This document shows positions 47,292 to 59,654 of a DNA stretch of 64,000 nt, one piece after another. The notes under the pieces are model-generated. The model worked only from the letters and a program-made list of their open reading frames with translations, was not told the DNA's origin and did not search any database. This DNA is from Polytrichum commune (lineage: Eukaryota > Streptophyta > Polytrichopsida > Polytrichales > Polytrichaceae). Within the stretch, counting starts at the first letter, position 1. Each line of letters opens with the position of its first letter. The DNA lies in assembly GCA_950295325.1 (NCBI GenBank), contig OX485804.1, forward strand, positions 32,798,001-32,862,000, written 5' to 3'. Both the position numbers and the translations under genes were made by a program.

Positions 47292-50200
47292 CAATACACA
47301 TTGACATCAATTCCATACAAGGAAGTTGTATCCAATTGGAGAGATTGCAAGCCAAAACATGGTAGATATGCATTAAGTGTTTGATATACATAGAATAATG
47401 TACATTGCATAATTATTTAGGGGGTTTTACACACTTCTTGGAGCAAAGTTCAAAATAGAAGCAACTTACCAGACTTGTATTGTTGTTTCTGCCAATATCT
47501 CTTCCAAGGCTAAATGGCAAATTGCAATTCATATTTTTATGAATAAAGTAGTGTTTTCCTCCTACATTGGTGTGTGCGAACATGTAAATAATTTCATTTG
47601 CAACACATGTTTTTATTATTAACAAGTGTTTCCTCATGCATTGGTGTGTGTGAATATGTAAGTAGTATCATTTTTGCAAGCAATATGATATATTTTATGG
47701 GTTAAATAAATACCTTGAAGTTTTAAAAAAGATTGGTGACTTAGCTGCAATTCTACCACCCATGCAGTTTTTTCTCGCACTCCATATGCTTTGTCCACAT
47801 GTTAAATAGACTAAATACTCATCAACCCCTTCATATTATTCATACAAATTTATATTCACATTATTGTTCATGTAGCCTTGAACACACTATTCACACTCCA
47901 CTTCATCTCCACAATAAAAGTGGATAGAAATTTGTTGGTCAAGCTACCTAAGGAGGATGGGTGACATTCTTAGCACTTGATCTTGGGTGCACCCTACATG
48001 TATGTTTTACCCAATCATAGTTGGAGCATCCATGTGAATTGAACACTTTCAATCAAGCATGTGGGAGACCATCCATGGCTTGCACTATGGGGAAGTAGGT
48101 GTGAGTTGGCTTATTCAGCCCCGTTCGTGTTAAAAAATAAAAGAAACAAATTTGATATTACATGTAAGGTTCCTTTGATTCTCATGATGCACGTTTCATA
48201 ATCACACATGAAACTAGACTAACACAAAGATGAACAAGACCATAATTCACACTAATGGCAACATCAAACTCATATATTCTTCTTAGGCACCTTCACTTGA
48301 ATTGGTGCATAACAAAGAAGTGTGCAAATGTCAATGTTGGTAGGTGTAAAGTCAATTTTCAAAACAAAAAAAGAATGGTTCAAATAGAAAAAATAATGTG
48401 AAAAGGACGGGGTTAGAGCTAGATACTTTATTAACATGTGCAAATTAGGGCAACAGTCTGGAAGACATGGAATGAAAGGATATGAGTACACCATCGTTTG
48501 ATTAGGGAAGGTGTAACCTTCCGAATTACCACCTAACCTCGGAGAAGAAGTATATAAAGGACAAAACTTGAGAGAAAACGGAGATTGTTGATGTTATTCT
48601 TTGAAGATATATAAACTCTCCATGACTATGAACTTGGAATGTATGTAATTGTAATTGCCGGGAGAGCAATCGACGTTTTTTCCCGTTGAAGGATTAAGGA
48701 TTGATCCTTATACTTTTCCCATATTCATTCGAGTTGAGAGAATTAGGCTTGATGTGGGGTATATCTAAGGAGTGATTCCTTAGTAAAAATCACTTGGAAC
48801 TTGCAAAGTATGATTTCGAGACAGTCAATTGCCTAATATGGTGCAGTTAGTGAACGATTTGTAATCATATCTATAGCCTGAGAGAAGTTATGATGATAAG
48901 TGGCTACTCCAATGAATTAGATTGCATGATTGTACGAATATTTGGTAAATGTTGATGTTAATTTTGTGCAAATTATGGTTTTGAATGAGTAGGCATGTAA
49001 ATTACTCAAGTAAGATTGAGTGAGTTGAGAGCATGATGCGATTACCGGCCCCTAAAGTGTTGCATACCAAATTACAAAAGTCAAGATAGCATGTGAGGGA
49101 CTATAGCTTAAGTGATTGAGAAATCCCAGTTAATTAGCCGCAAGCAATTGATTGTGAAGATAATTGAGTAAGAAAATATTCCGAGTTTGTAGGGAATATT
49201 CTCAATAACTTTGAATAGAAAAGCTTTACTATGAGATGAGGTAAGACTAAGTTACGAACACAAAAATTGTTTGAATGGAGAGTAGAGGTTGACGAAGGAA
49301 GATAACCACTAGAAGACTATGGTCTTTGGAAAATTGTATTGAACCTTGAAATGAAGTTGTTACTATAGTATTGAGAAAATATATATTAGTTCGGGTGAGT
49401 GTTTCAGCTAGAAAGAAGATGAAAGGGCAATGACCCTTAAAAATTGGCATGAAGATGAAATGCCATCAACTGAGGGAATTACTATATAGCTCAAGGGAGA
49501 GGAAAGCAATCAACTAAGCATGTCACTTTGGATTTACCTAGTTTTATAATGTAATACAACCCAACTTATTTAACCATGGGATGTTCAATGAACTTAGACT
49601 ATGGCCTGACCGAGGAATTAAATTGAATATTAATCAACGATGACCACGGGTTATGGAAGGATGACCGCACAACGATTTTAAGTCACATTAAAAATAATTG
49701 AATTTACATGAGACTATTGATTATGCCAAAGTGCCCTTGGCTTTGGTAAAGAGACAAAAATGGGATACTCATGCAAGACAATTAATTATGATTGTGCCTT
49801 TGCTTGAGCACCGCATTCAGTCCAGTTAAAATGAATCCATTGCCTTACTATTGCTTGGGTAAATAGAGTGAGATTGAGTGGCTGTCACAATTGCGTGTAT
49901 TGATATCGAGAGATATTAAAGACTTTAGCCCCTAACTCATCACCTAAATGTTAATTCAAACTTGAAATGATATGAAACACCCATGTGTTTTCCCTTACAA
50001 AACTTATCTAAGACACCAAGATGATAAGAAACCACCTTTTAAATCTTCCCTCAGTGATTCTTTGGGTTTGATTGTAACCAAAATCTAAACTACAGTGGAT
50101 GACCAAGAAATAATTGGGTGTAAGTTGCGGGAATTGATTTGTTATCGTCCTTTTCATTATCACTCACCCTTCCATGCTTGTATCAACAATGACCACACAA

Positions 50201-50520
50201 GTGTCACACTACATTATGTGTAATTCTACATGTGAGTCATGCAGGTGAACGAGATTAAAATCCATTGATTTAGGTTGCAGAGTTTCGAACAAATACATCT
50301 CCCAATATTTTGTTGGTCAAACACCTACATGTGGAGAATGGGGATTCAACATATGAGAGAGTGAACTTGTCTTGTTATCTCATATGTTGAACATACAAAA
50401 TGGAACCTTAAAAATTATCCATTGTGAATGTTGCACAAATTGAGTTATTGAACTCTATATACAATAAGATTCCATTAAAATGAGAATTAATCCTATAAAA
50501 CTCTTCTTAATTTGTTGGGT

Positions 50521-50532
50521 GGGGGGGGGGGG
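50521..50532. repeat. G12 homopolymer
   Basis: Twelve consecutive G residues, preceded by TTGTTGGGT. Confidence 0.95.
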
Positions 50533-50989
50533 TAAAGGTCTTCATAAGGATTCAGTTAAAAAATCCAAGTCATATAGGAATCACTCAAGCGAACAAATGT
50601 TTGCTCCAAAAATAAAAACTTCCCCTCTCACATCATCAAATTCAATCCTTGGTTCCCAAATAGAGAGGCGGTCAACTTCGCCTTCTCAATCCTCAACTTT
50701 ATTTTTATAACCTTGTCAATCACTGCCTTCGTATTCTTTGGGCAGTTGGATTTTTGACACCTCTAAAGTCGGTCTCTCTCGATTTTGTGAGCACATGGAA
50801 ATGTGCTTAACTTTGATGTGGGGATCAAACACTAACTCATCCACATGCATGACTTGGTCGTTCATTTGATGCCGGACTTTAAATTTTTTGTATTGCCGTA
50901 CACATGATATAAAACCCTAATCTTCAATAGACATCATACATGGGATTGAATAAGCCCGTGAAGTCCAAATTATGACAATGGATGACAAT

Positions 50990-51028
50990 TGTTTTTTGTT
51001 TTTTGTTTTTTGTTTTTTGTTTTTTTTG
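50990..51028. repeat. (GTTTTTT)n microsatellite
   Basis: About five units of GTTTTTT, read directly. Confidence 0.9.
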
Positions 51029-51260
51029 GCTTGTGCGCATAGGAGATGGAAGTGGATTGCAATATGTTTCATTATTGGAAAATGAAAAAGTCCACCTCAA
51101 GCCCGGATGGTAAGGAAAACATGTGGATTAATTTCCACTTCTTCATTTGTGGTATTCAGTGTCGATTACTATTTGACGTTATGCAAGTTCATAACTTCTC
51201 ACTATAGATTTCATTTGTTACTAACAAAGGGTCAGAAGTTTGTATGAACAATACACTGTA

Positions 51261-51670
51261 GCTCTCTAGAACTTGGGCAATTCAAGTGCAAAAGTAAGCT
51301 TAGTATCCCAATAAAGAATATTCAAAAATTGGGCATATTCAAAAAGTCATTTAAAATGAGTTAGACACTTATTCCCATTTTGTTTGTGTCATTCCCGTTG
51401 TTACGGTAGTATGTCAGCACGAATTGTGGAGCATATTCATGTTTGTATTGTTTTAAGACCATAAGTGAGATTGATGCCACGTGAAGACACCGTTGAAGTT
51501 ATTTGATGCCACCTTGTTGGATTTCAGTGAATGTCACTTGCATTGTTGTGATTTCAGGCACGCTTTGACTGTTATTTGTTTATTTTTGGGACACTCAACG
51601 GAGTTAATTTCCCATAAATTTAGGCACCTCTAAAATCAAGTAATTTTTTTTGCCCGTGGTACTAGAGAGC
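51261..51670. mobile_element. TA-flanked MITE, copy 1, 410 bp
   Basis: Begins GCTCTCTAGAACTTGGGCA and ends with TGCCC..ACTAGAGAGC, flanked by TA at 51259-51260 and 51671-51672. Shares ordered blocks with copy 2 (AATTCAAGTGC, AAGTTAGACA-type, GTCACTTGCA, TTTAGGCACCT). A TA duplication suggests the Tc1/mariner (Stowaway-like) superfamily. No coding capacity. Confidence 0.75.
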
Positions 51671-53608
51671 TATGGTACAACACAAATAACTTTACTTGAT
51701 TAGAAATACAAGTTTAGCAAATACAAGTTTTAGCATTGCGTAACTCTAGATAAGAAGACACACTAAATACCATACATGGTGTATAGATTTCAAAAGAGTG
51801 TAAGTCATATGTGATAGACGTTGAGGGATGTTTCTCCTTGGGCATAGGTATGTGAACCAAAAGCGGGGTTAGGGGCGAGGTTCACAAAGCTAGCTTATAC
51901 TACACTAATAAATATGGTATTTGGCATAACTAACTATTTGGAGTTACCCGATGCTATGTCTTTTTACTCTTGATGTTAGTTTCTTTACCAAAGTGAAGTT
52001 GTGAACATTCCATAATATTTAAACAATCAATTTGATGTTCGTTGGTAACACATGAGACATACATGAAATAGACATAGCATTGCATGAATTCCAAATAGTA
52101 AATGGCAGTAAATACAATATTTATTGTCATAAAACACTTCCTCTCTAAATGTTTGCAAGTCGTAAAATACATATGAAAATGCAATCTAGAACATCAATGA
52201 ATCTTTCATACTCACACCTCATTGTTTTATATAGCCTTGCATTGATCAAAGAGTGGTTTTGGCTTCAACACATTGTGAAACACAATACTTGTAATGTTAC
52301 ATTGATTAGGTCGTAGTCACTTTTGGGAGGTTGTAAAGTACACGAGGTCGCATGGATGGTGCGGCATAATTTTACATACAAGCGTTGCATTTCTTTCATC
52401 TCACAAAGATGTGTTGAAATAAAGTGTAAGCTTGGAAGTTACCTTTTTTAGTGGGGGTGGCATAGGGAATCGGCTTCAAAGACGAGGAAATAGTCTTGTG
52501 AGGCGTATTTGAGACTACACACTTTATACACTTTCGTGTGGGTACTTAGAATAATATGGACAAGGGTATGTGTCATTCAAACATTGAGATTTGATACCGG
52601 TTGTCAAAGAACAAATGGCTTTGGAAATGTGGACTACATGACCCACACCAAAGAGAGGAAAGAGTGTGGTTATTCACAACCTATGGGTGGCATAGTTTTA
52701 ACCCTAGACGTTTGAGAGATATGCTAGTATATAACAAATTTAATGTTGCCCACATTGGTGAGGTTGTAATGTCGGGTCGATTTATTTAAAACTCAATTTT
52801 CATGAAACTCAAGGTCCAAAATACCCCTTAACAAACTAAACTTTTAGACTCAAACTCAAGCACATGTTTGAATATTGGTCTCTACAACCGAAACTGAAAA
52901 TCGCACTCGGGGGGGGGGGGGAGGTGCATTGTTTTGACTATTAGCACCGTGTGGGTATTTCTATATTGTTGAGTGATTGCATTGATGGTAGGTCCTATAT
53001 TACTTGTATGTAAAGTAAAATCCCTAATTCCCCAAAGTCCTAAAATTGTATTGTGAACTATACACCGTGCTCATTACACTAAAGCTCTTATGGAGACAAA
53101 AGAATAATGAAACCCTAATCTAGAAGGTGTCGGGGTGACGAATTCACAGGTGATCTTATCCATCCATTGATTATTCATGTAAATCGACATTCCTTCGTCT
53201 AGTCTCCAATCTAATTTGAATGCAAGGTATATGATTTTTCATATGTAATCCCTTGTATCCCATGGTATGTTATATGCATCACTTAGGTATTGTTATGACA
53301 TTGTGTCAAATGCTATATCACATATAATCATATGTCACACACCTACACCACCATGTACTATACGTAATTATACTAGAAAAATGTACCCACATTTCATATA
53401 TTAGATCCTACATTTTATTGCCATTGTTCCTACGGGTTTCATTAGCCCTCCCCCGTGTGACTTTGCACTGCTTTGTTGTTTCATACATTGGACTCATAAA
53501 CCAATGTAAGCCCCTTGGATCCAAAACTTTTCTCCCAACCAATATAATGGCTTGCATATGGAGTTTCTTTGCTCTCGGACCCTAATGTTAGCCCACTTTG
53601 TTACCGTA
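51671..53608. other. intergenic, G13 tract
   Basis: No gene seen. G13 occupies 52909-52921. CACTAATAAAT near 51905 may be a decayed end of the palindromic MITE family. Confidence 0.5.
52909..52921. repeat. G13 homopolymer
   Basis: Thirteen consecutive G residues. Confidence 0.95.
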
Positions 53609-54053
53609 GCTCTCTAGCAACTTGGGCACCTTTTTGCCTAATAACTAATTCAAGTGCGAAAGTAAGTTAGGTAGACCATAAAATAGTAGCCTAAAATTGG
53701 CCATGGTAAAGAGTAATTAGAAACAAGTTAGACATTCATCCAAGTCATTCCTGTAATTCACATATGGTTCTCCTAATTTCATCTACGGAGGCTACGATCA
53801 ACCCAAACACTTTCCCTTAGCCAACGTTCCTCACCCTAAAGTTTGTCTTTTACTTGTATGTCATGGTTTTGCTTTGTGTGAGAGTTATATGGAGTGGTCT
53901 TTGTGAGAGACTATGTCACTTGCAATATTGTGATTTTAGGCACTCTTTGAATGTTATTTTCTTTTCTTTTATGGACACTCAACAAAATGAATTTCCTGTA
54001 AATTTAGGCACCTTCATAATTAATTATTTTTTCTGCCCAATATGCTCGAGAGC
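53609..54053. mobile_element. TA-flanked MITE, copy 2, 445 bp
   Basis: Begins GCTCTCTAGCAACTTGGGCA and ends TGCCCAATATGCTCGAGAGC, flanked by TA at 53607-53608 and 54054-54055. Collinear with copy 1 except for a small insertion near CCTTTTTGCC. Confidence 0.75.
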
Positions 54054-54883
54054 TACAATATTACCTTTGCTGAAAGGGAGTCATGCACACACATTGAGCA
54101 TAACATTGTGTGGAAATTGCAAACACGCGAAAAAGAACTCACAAATGACCACATTCGGAAGAAGGCATTGACACTTATCCCATAACCATTGCTCCATTCT
54201 CTATTATTATATGATCATACGATACACAATGTCTCTCATTCACGTGAGCCTAAGGTTGGCAACCATTTCCTTTCAAGAATGGGAAGAAAGGCTATGTCAA
54301 CTCTATAAAAAACACTCCGACGTTCAATGCATGCCCACATGTGCACATGTTAATTTGACTAGTTGATATCATCACTAGATCCTTCTACAAACTCGTGACA
54401 TGGTCAAACATTTTCTCAATGCCTCCAACATACTTACTTACTTCTAATGAATGTGACGTCCTTGCATAATCGTGGTGAAATACTTGGAAGGCGAACGTTA
54501 GTTTTTCATGCGAGTTTGACCAAACTTGCAACTATGCATAATTGGCATGCAAATATTTTCTTGAAGTGTTAGAGGAGGTTGTTAGAGATGGCCACTTGTA
54601 GGTGGGTTTATATTGAACTCGGAGTGAGAAACATCTTTGAATTCTTGAAGTGGGATTGGGCCAAGAAATGTGTTGTGGTCCAAGTCGGGTTTACATAGTA
54701 CGTCAAGGTTTGTGGTGTTCTTTGTGGATGAAAAATCCCGGATGGAATCATGTACGGTCAAAGTAAATTACGGTTTCATGGTTTCTAAAAGCACTAGTCT
54801 CGAGCACTTCGTGGAGGTGGGTGGAATTGTGGAATAGTGTGGCATCTTAAATCTCATTAATTAGTTTATTCACTCTAGTTAAG

Positions 54884-54910
54884 TGACACTAAATGTCATA
54901 TTTAGTGTAG
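54884..54910. repeat. isolated terminus of the palindromic MITE family
   Basis: CACTAAATGTCATATTTAGTG followed by TAG matches the right end of the 379-bp family, but the matching left end was not found. It may be a solo end or a decayed copy. Confidence 0.55.
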
Positions 54911-55054
54911 TTTTCTTAGAACGTGTGGTAAATGAGCATGTATTCACGAACCTAGTATTACTCAATAGATACTTCATCATGTGTTAATTTTGAAATATAG
55001 CAAAATAATGTGTGTTTCGAGAATGAGTACCACACATATTATGGGATAATAAGT

Positions 55055-55256
55055 AAGGTTATGAATAAACTGGTGGAGTTTGAGAAATAACCGGTTGACG
55101 TTCAAGACTTCCGGAAAGTCACAAATCATTTTTAGAGGAATCTCTTAAATACGTCTCAATTTAACAAAGAAAATCGAAAGGTGTCAACAAATAATTGGTT
55201 GGACTTGGAAACACAATGATCTCGACCAATTATGGCCAAAAATCTCTGCAAACATT
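55055..55256 (+). repeat. 200-bp dispersed repeat, copy 4
   Basis: Lies 34 kb from the other copies. Keeps AACTGGTGGAGTTTGAGAAA, AACCGGTTGA, AAGACTTCCGGA, TTTTTAGAGGAATC, GGTTGGACTTGGAAACAC and CTCGACCAATTATGGCC. Confidence 0.75.
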
Positions 55257-57155
55257 TGAGTTATTCATAGAGTAAAAGCAAACGAAACCTCGGCCCGAGT
55301 CCCAAAATCACGAGTTTGCGAAAACCAACCACAAAGTAACTCAAAGTTTCTCAATGCTGAAATTATCTTACGCCAGAAGTGGTGTTGGGCTATTAAAAAT
55401 CAACTTTCTAGCTTGTCCTACTCGGAGAGTGGACCAAAGTAGTCTTCAATAAGCCGACATGCGATTTTGGACAGCAGATCCCACGGGTAAACCCTATTTT
55501 AGATCGTAAAATTCTTTCAAAGTTCAAAAAATGAAAACAAAATCCTAAAAGTTTCATCAACTTTCATAATCGGCTCCGATACACAACAAGCTAACGAGCT
55601 TGACTTAGATTTTCCGAATGATGCAAGGTGGGACGGGAGAAGAATCGGTCCGATTTCCTTTATTGGCACCGAATTCCGTGACGGAGTACTTTAAAGTTTA
55701 ACATGCCGACATGGATAGAATCTTTGGGACGGATGTCCTTAAACTCCCCCTTTCGTGCCACTTCATTCACAAAAGGTAAACCAAGTGCTTGGAATTTGCT
55801 CATTGCCCACTACCATAAGTAAGTGACGTGATGGTCTATGTCCAGTGGACATAATATCAAGGGTGGGTCGAACGGGCATTTCAATCATGTTGATCCCATC
55901 AGGGGTCAGCGTTTCTTCTCTCTGACGTGATGGTGTATGTGCTCAAGAAGCTTGAGCGGACCTATTAGGCCCCGGTTGCACCGTCACTTAGTCATTTCAA
56001 GCTTCAAAATCGGAGTTGAGAAGTAGAAGTTATAAGAGGTCCAAGTGATTATATATAGGGCTTCCCAGTTGTGTTCATTGTCGATATTAGAATCAGTTGT
56101 CTAATATTCTTGATTTTCATTCACGTCGTGTCGGTTCATTTGTGTTGGTTGTATTATGATTCCTTTTTACAGTTGAATTCTCAATTTGTGTCCACAAGGA
56201 AAAGAAAAAGAAAAGAACAAAACTAATCATGTGTTTACTTGTGTTTTGAGCATGTAAGGTTGAGTGAAACTTAAATGGACAATTCTGGCTTTGCACCCAT
56301 TTCATGGAGGATATGCAACTCATAATTAATGTGAGATAATTAGCATCCCATTGAGGTGATTTTTTTAATTAAGAAAATGTCAAAATTGGATGTTTTATTT
56401 GTTTCAAAATATATACTTCAACTCAAATGATAACCAATGTTGTATATAAAATGTTTTTTTTGTTTATTTGATTTGCTACAATAAAATCTCCGTAAATATT
56501 GGTATCTTATGAAACAAGACAATTTCCAACAAAGCCGGCTAAGGAAGGATGGTAGCCAATGTAAGTTGTGTTTGTAACCCTTTTTCCTTATAATGTTTCT
56601 TCATAATCTTCCAAGCTCGTGTACATATATTTTGTATAGTCAAAGTGATGATTCTTGTTCTCAATAAATGACCACATTAGCCCCCCCCCAAAAAAAATGT
56701 TACTATTGAGCATAGAATTGTTAACAAAAATTCAATATGTAGTCCAAACTCTTATAAACACATGTATTTTTGGCGTATGTTCTTAGATACACACACGACC
56801 AACTGCACACCGCCCAAAGACATGATTAAGTTGAAGATGAGTAGGTAACCGAATTAGATGTGCTTACATTAACTATTCAAATGCAACTCAGTTGGTGTTC
56901 TTTTGGTGTCCTTTGACTCCACTTCTTAACTACAAACCTTGTCATTCATGGCTCACATATTGGTGCTCAATCAAGAAGAGTGACCACAAAAGACCCTCAT
57001 ACCTTATAAACAAGTTAACCTCTAAATACATTGGACTACAATTGCATTTTAAAGATAAGGTCCCTAGGCATTTGGTGTAGAGGGTGCTAGAGCCATCACT
57101 TCAAAAAAATGAGTATATCTACTACTAATCACAACATTGCCAAATATAAGTGTTT
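55257..57155. other. intergenic with one C9-tract repeat copy
   Basis: No gene seen. 56600-56720 is a copy of the C-tract repeat family (CAAAGTGATGATTCTTG, CTCAATAAATGACC, C9 at 56681-56689, A8, then ACTATTGAGCATAGAATTG), matching the stretch around 21770-21880. Confidence 0.55.
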
Positions 57156-57164
57156 ATTGACAAC
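57156..57164. repeat. 9-bp target-site duplication, left
   Basis: ATTGACAAC directly before the Mutator-like element and repeated exactly at 58775-58783. Confidence 0.9.
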
Positions 57165-58774
57165 GGGGGACACTAAAGTATACCCATCGAACTTATAGGG
57201 GAGTCAGATTCGGGCAGGGGCAGCCGTCCGCCCAAAATTTTTAAATATTATGGATCCGACCGAAAACTGCTGCCCGCCCGCCCAACTTCAAAAAAATCAT
57301 TGCCCTTGCATTCTTGAAGACCACTTATCCACAAATCCCATATTGAGTGCATTTCACCTTCAAGGTCCAAAATCCAATATATATGTTCACTTCCATTGAG
57401 TAAATAAGCGATTGATTGGGATTTCATTTTCAAAATGAAATCACCAATAAAGCATGTAAATAACTAGGAAGTCAAAAATATTATAAAACCCTCATTACCA
57501 CCGAGGTTATGATTTTTGTGACTTGCCATTGCAAGGGTCTTTGTCATTCTAAAATGGAACTAAAATTAGTGGTTTTATTTTTAGTATGTTTAGTATTATA
57601 ATCTCTTAGTTAATACCTTCTACTTTCACAAAGTTTCCATACACATTTAAACTAATTAAGTGTGATTCAATGTAATTAAGTCTAGTTAATTCTAGCATAA
57701 CACATTTGCAGATATGGATTGAGCGCATAACACATTTTTCAAAATGTGGATCTAGTGCATGACACATTCGCAGACCTAGATGTAGTGCATAGCACATTTG
57801 TAAATTTGAATATGATGCATGACACATTCACAAATCTGGATCTAGTGCACGACACATTTGAATATGACGCATGACACATTTGTAAATATGAATATGATGC
57901 ATGACATATTTGTAAATCTGGATCTTGTGCATGACACATTTGTAAATATGAATATGACGCATGACATATTTATAAATATGGATATGGTGCATGACACGTT
58001 TGTAAATTTGGATCTAGTGCATGACACATTCATAAATATGAATATGACGGATGACACATTTGTACATTTGGATTTAGTGCATAACACATTTGTAGATTTG
58101 GGACCGGCGTATAACACATTCTAGAGATTTTGATGCATAACACATCCACATATATCGTTTGCATAACACATTAGCAAATGTGGTTGAAAACTGATGGGAA
58201 GGAGATAGGGAACGTTCCCAATGCTCGGAAGAGGGTCCATGGCTCGAAGGATGACTAACGTCGTTACATTGAATCACACTTAATTAGTTTAAATGTGTAT
58301 GGAAACTTTGTGAAAGTAGAAGGTATTAACTAAGAGATTATAATACTGAACATACTAAAAATAAAACCACTAATTTTAGTTTCATTTTAGAATGACAAAG
58401 GACCTTACAATGGCAAGTCACAAAAATCATAACCTCGGTGGTAATGAGGGTTTTATAATATTTTTGACTTCCTAGTTATTTACATGCTTTATTGGCGATT
58501 TCATTTTGAAAATGAAATCCCAGTCAATCGCTTATTTACTCAATGGAAGTGAACATATATATTGGATTTTGGACCTTGAAGGTGAAATGCACTCAATATG
58601 GGATTTGTGGATAAGTGGTCTTCAAGAACGCAAGGGCAATGATTTTTTTGAAGTCGGGCGGGCGGGCAACAATTTTCGGTCGGATCCATAATATTTAAAA
58701 ATTTTAGGCGGACGGCTGCCCATGCCCGAATCTGGCTCCCCTATAAGTTCGATGGGTATACTTTAGTGTCCCCC
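57165..58774. mobile_element. Mutator-like foldback element, 1610 bp
   Basis: The left arm (57165-57675) and right arm (58774-58264) are each about 511 bp and almost perfectly complementary. Termini are GGGGGACACTAAAGTATACC. A perfect 9-bp target duplication (ATTGACAAC) flanks it. Long terminal inverted repeats with a 9-bp duplication are the diagnostic combination for Mutator-like elements. The 588-bp centre is almost entirely a 30-bp minisatellite and has no transposase, so mobility would depend on a MURA-type protein from elsewhere. The high arm identity and intact duplication point to a recent insertion, or to arm homogenisation. Confidence 0.92.
57695..58184. repeat. 30-bp minisatellite, about 17 units
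   Basis: Units begin GCATGACACATTTGTAAAT with variants such as GCATAACACATT and end with GGATCTAGT or GAATATGAT/C. Most are 30 bp, with a few shorter ones (22-26 bp). Because 30 is a multiple of three, open frames arise on both strands with a 10-residue periodicity; I do not treat these as genes. Confidence 0.93.
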
Positions 58775-58783
58775 ATTGACAAC
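58775..58783. repeat. 9-bp target-site duplication, right
   Basis: ATTGACAAC directly after the Mutator-like element, identical to 57156-57164. Confidence 0.9.
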
Positions 58784-59149
58784 ATGTGGAAGGGAATTCA
58801 AACACACCGAAAGATGCCTTTTGCATTCCAAAATGCACGAGTTATAAGGGTTCAAACTCTCATCGGTACATTACCCAAAATCATTTAAGGAAACCTAAAA
58901 GTTAAAGTGACAAACATCTTCAAAATGAGCACGTACTTATTGTGCTTGAGTTTTAGGGTGTTGGTATGCTATCGATAAGGTGTTTATTGGTAGCATTTGA
59001 AAGGGGATTTAAACACACCCAAATGCCTTTTCTTTTCACATTCCAAATGCACAAGTCACAAGGCTCAAAGTCTCATTGGTAAGATTAGCTTAAACCGTTA
59101 AGGAAACCTAAAAGTTCGAGCCACGAACATCTCCAAAATGAACATGTAC
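58784..59149. other. intergenic, small direct duplication
   Basis: Two similar stretches (AAACACACC..AAATGCC..CACATTCC and GGAAACCTAAAAGTT) occur about 210 bp apart, an old tandem duplication. No gene. Confidence 0.5.
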
Positions 59150-59152
59150 TTA

Positions 59153-59651
59153 GGGCCACGTCACATATGAGACTGAGGGCCCATGACCAGTACACTTGAA
59201 GCACTCTCATTGGTGGAAAAGGTAGAGCTGGTCCAAGTTCGCTTCACACCACGCTTGAGGGACCAACGGAGTATGTGAATGCACGATGGATGTAAAGTCT
59301 ACATGGATTCCTACATCGCATTGAATGGATCATGTCTTATGGTCACCTGGATTGTTTTCAATAACCACCTCTTGGAGGTAGGCCTAACACAAAACCGGGA
59401 GACCATGGCACTCCAAATGCTCACAACCGTTGATATATTCGATTTTATCAAGCGTGAGCATCCGCATGAATAGAAATTCATTGAAATAGCATTTGGTCGA
59501 GGGCCCAGTCACATATGACTTCACACTACACATGAGGGTCCGTGACCACACTACATGATGTTGGACGTGTGTTGGGACAACCTTTGGACACTTTCTTTTG
59601 GGCTCTCACAATTTCATGGTCACGGCTCTTGGCTCGTGTGTGAAGTGGCCC
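59153..59651 (+). mobile_element. Harbinger-like MITE, tandem copy 1, 499 bp
   Basis: Starts GGGCCACGTCACA and ends GTGTGTGAAGTGGCCC, flanked by TTA at 59150-59152 and 59652-59654. Internal blocks include CACTCTCATTGGTGGAA, GGTCCAAGTTCGCTTCACAC, AGTCTACATGG and TTTCATGGTCACGGCTC. No coding capacity. Confidence 0.82.
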
Positions 59652-59654
59652 TTA

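Larger units (their letters stand above)
47292..51260. other. intergenic, low-level repeats only
   Basis: No gene seen. A short direct duplication around CATTGGTGTGTG lies at about 47560-47680. A TATATAAA box at about 48551 precedes an AT-rich stretch that could be a degraded LTR, but no partner LTR was found. G12 lies at 50521-50532 and a (T6-7G)n run at 50990-51028. Confidence 0.5.

Noticed and set aside
48540-48900. Degraded LTR with a TATATAAA box
   Set aside because: A single TATA-like motif with no second LTR or internal coding region in the window.
57858-58124. Repetitive Met/Asn/His-rich ORFs on both strands
   Set aside because: Produced by the 30-bp minisatellite whose unit length is a multiple of three.
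57695-58184. CRISPR-like regularly spaced repeat
   Set aside because: There are no unique spacers between conserved repeats; it is a head-to-tail minisatellite in plant DNA.
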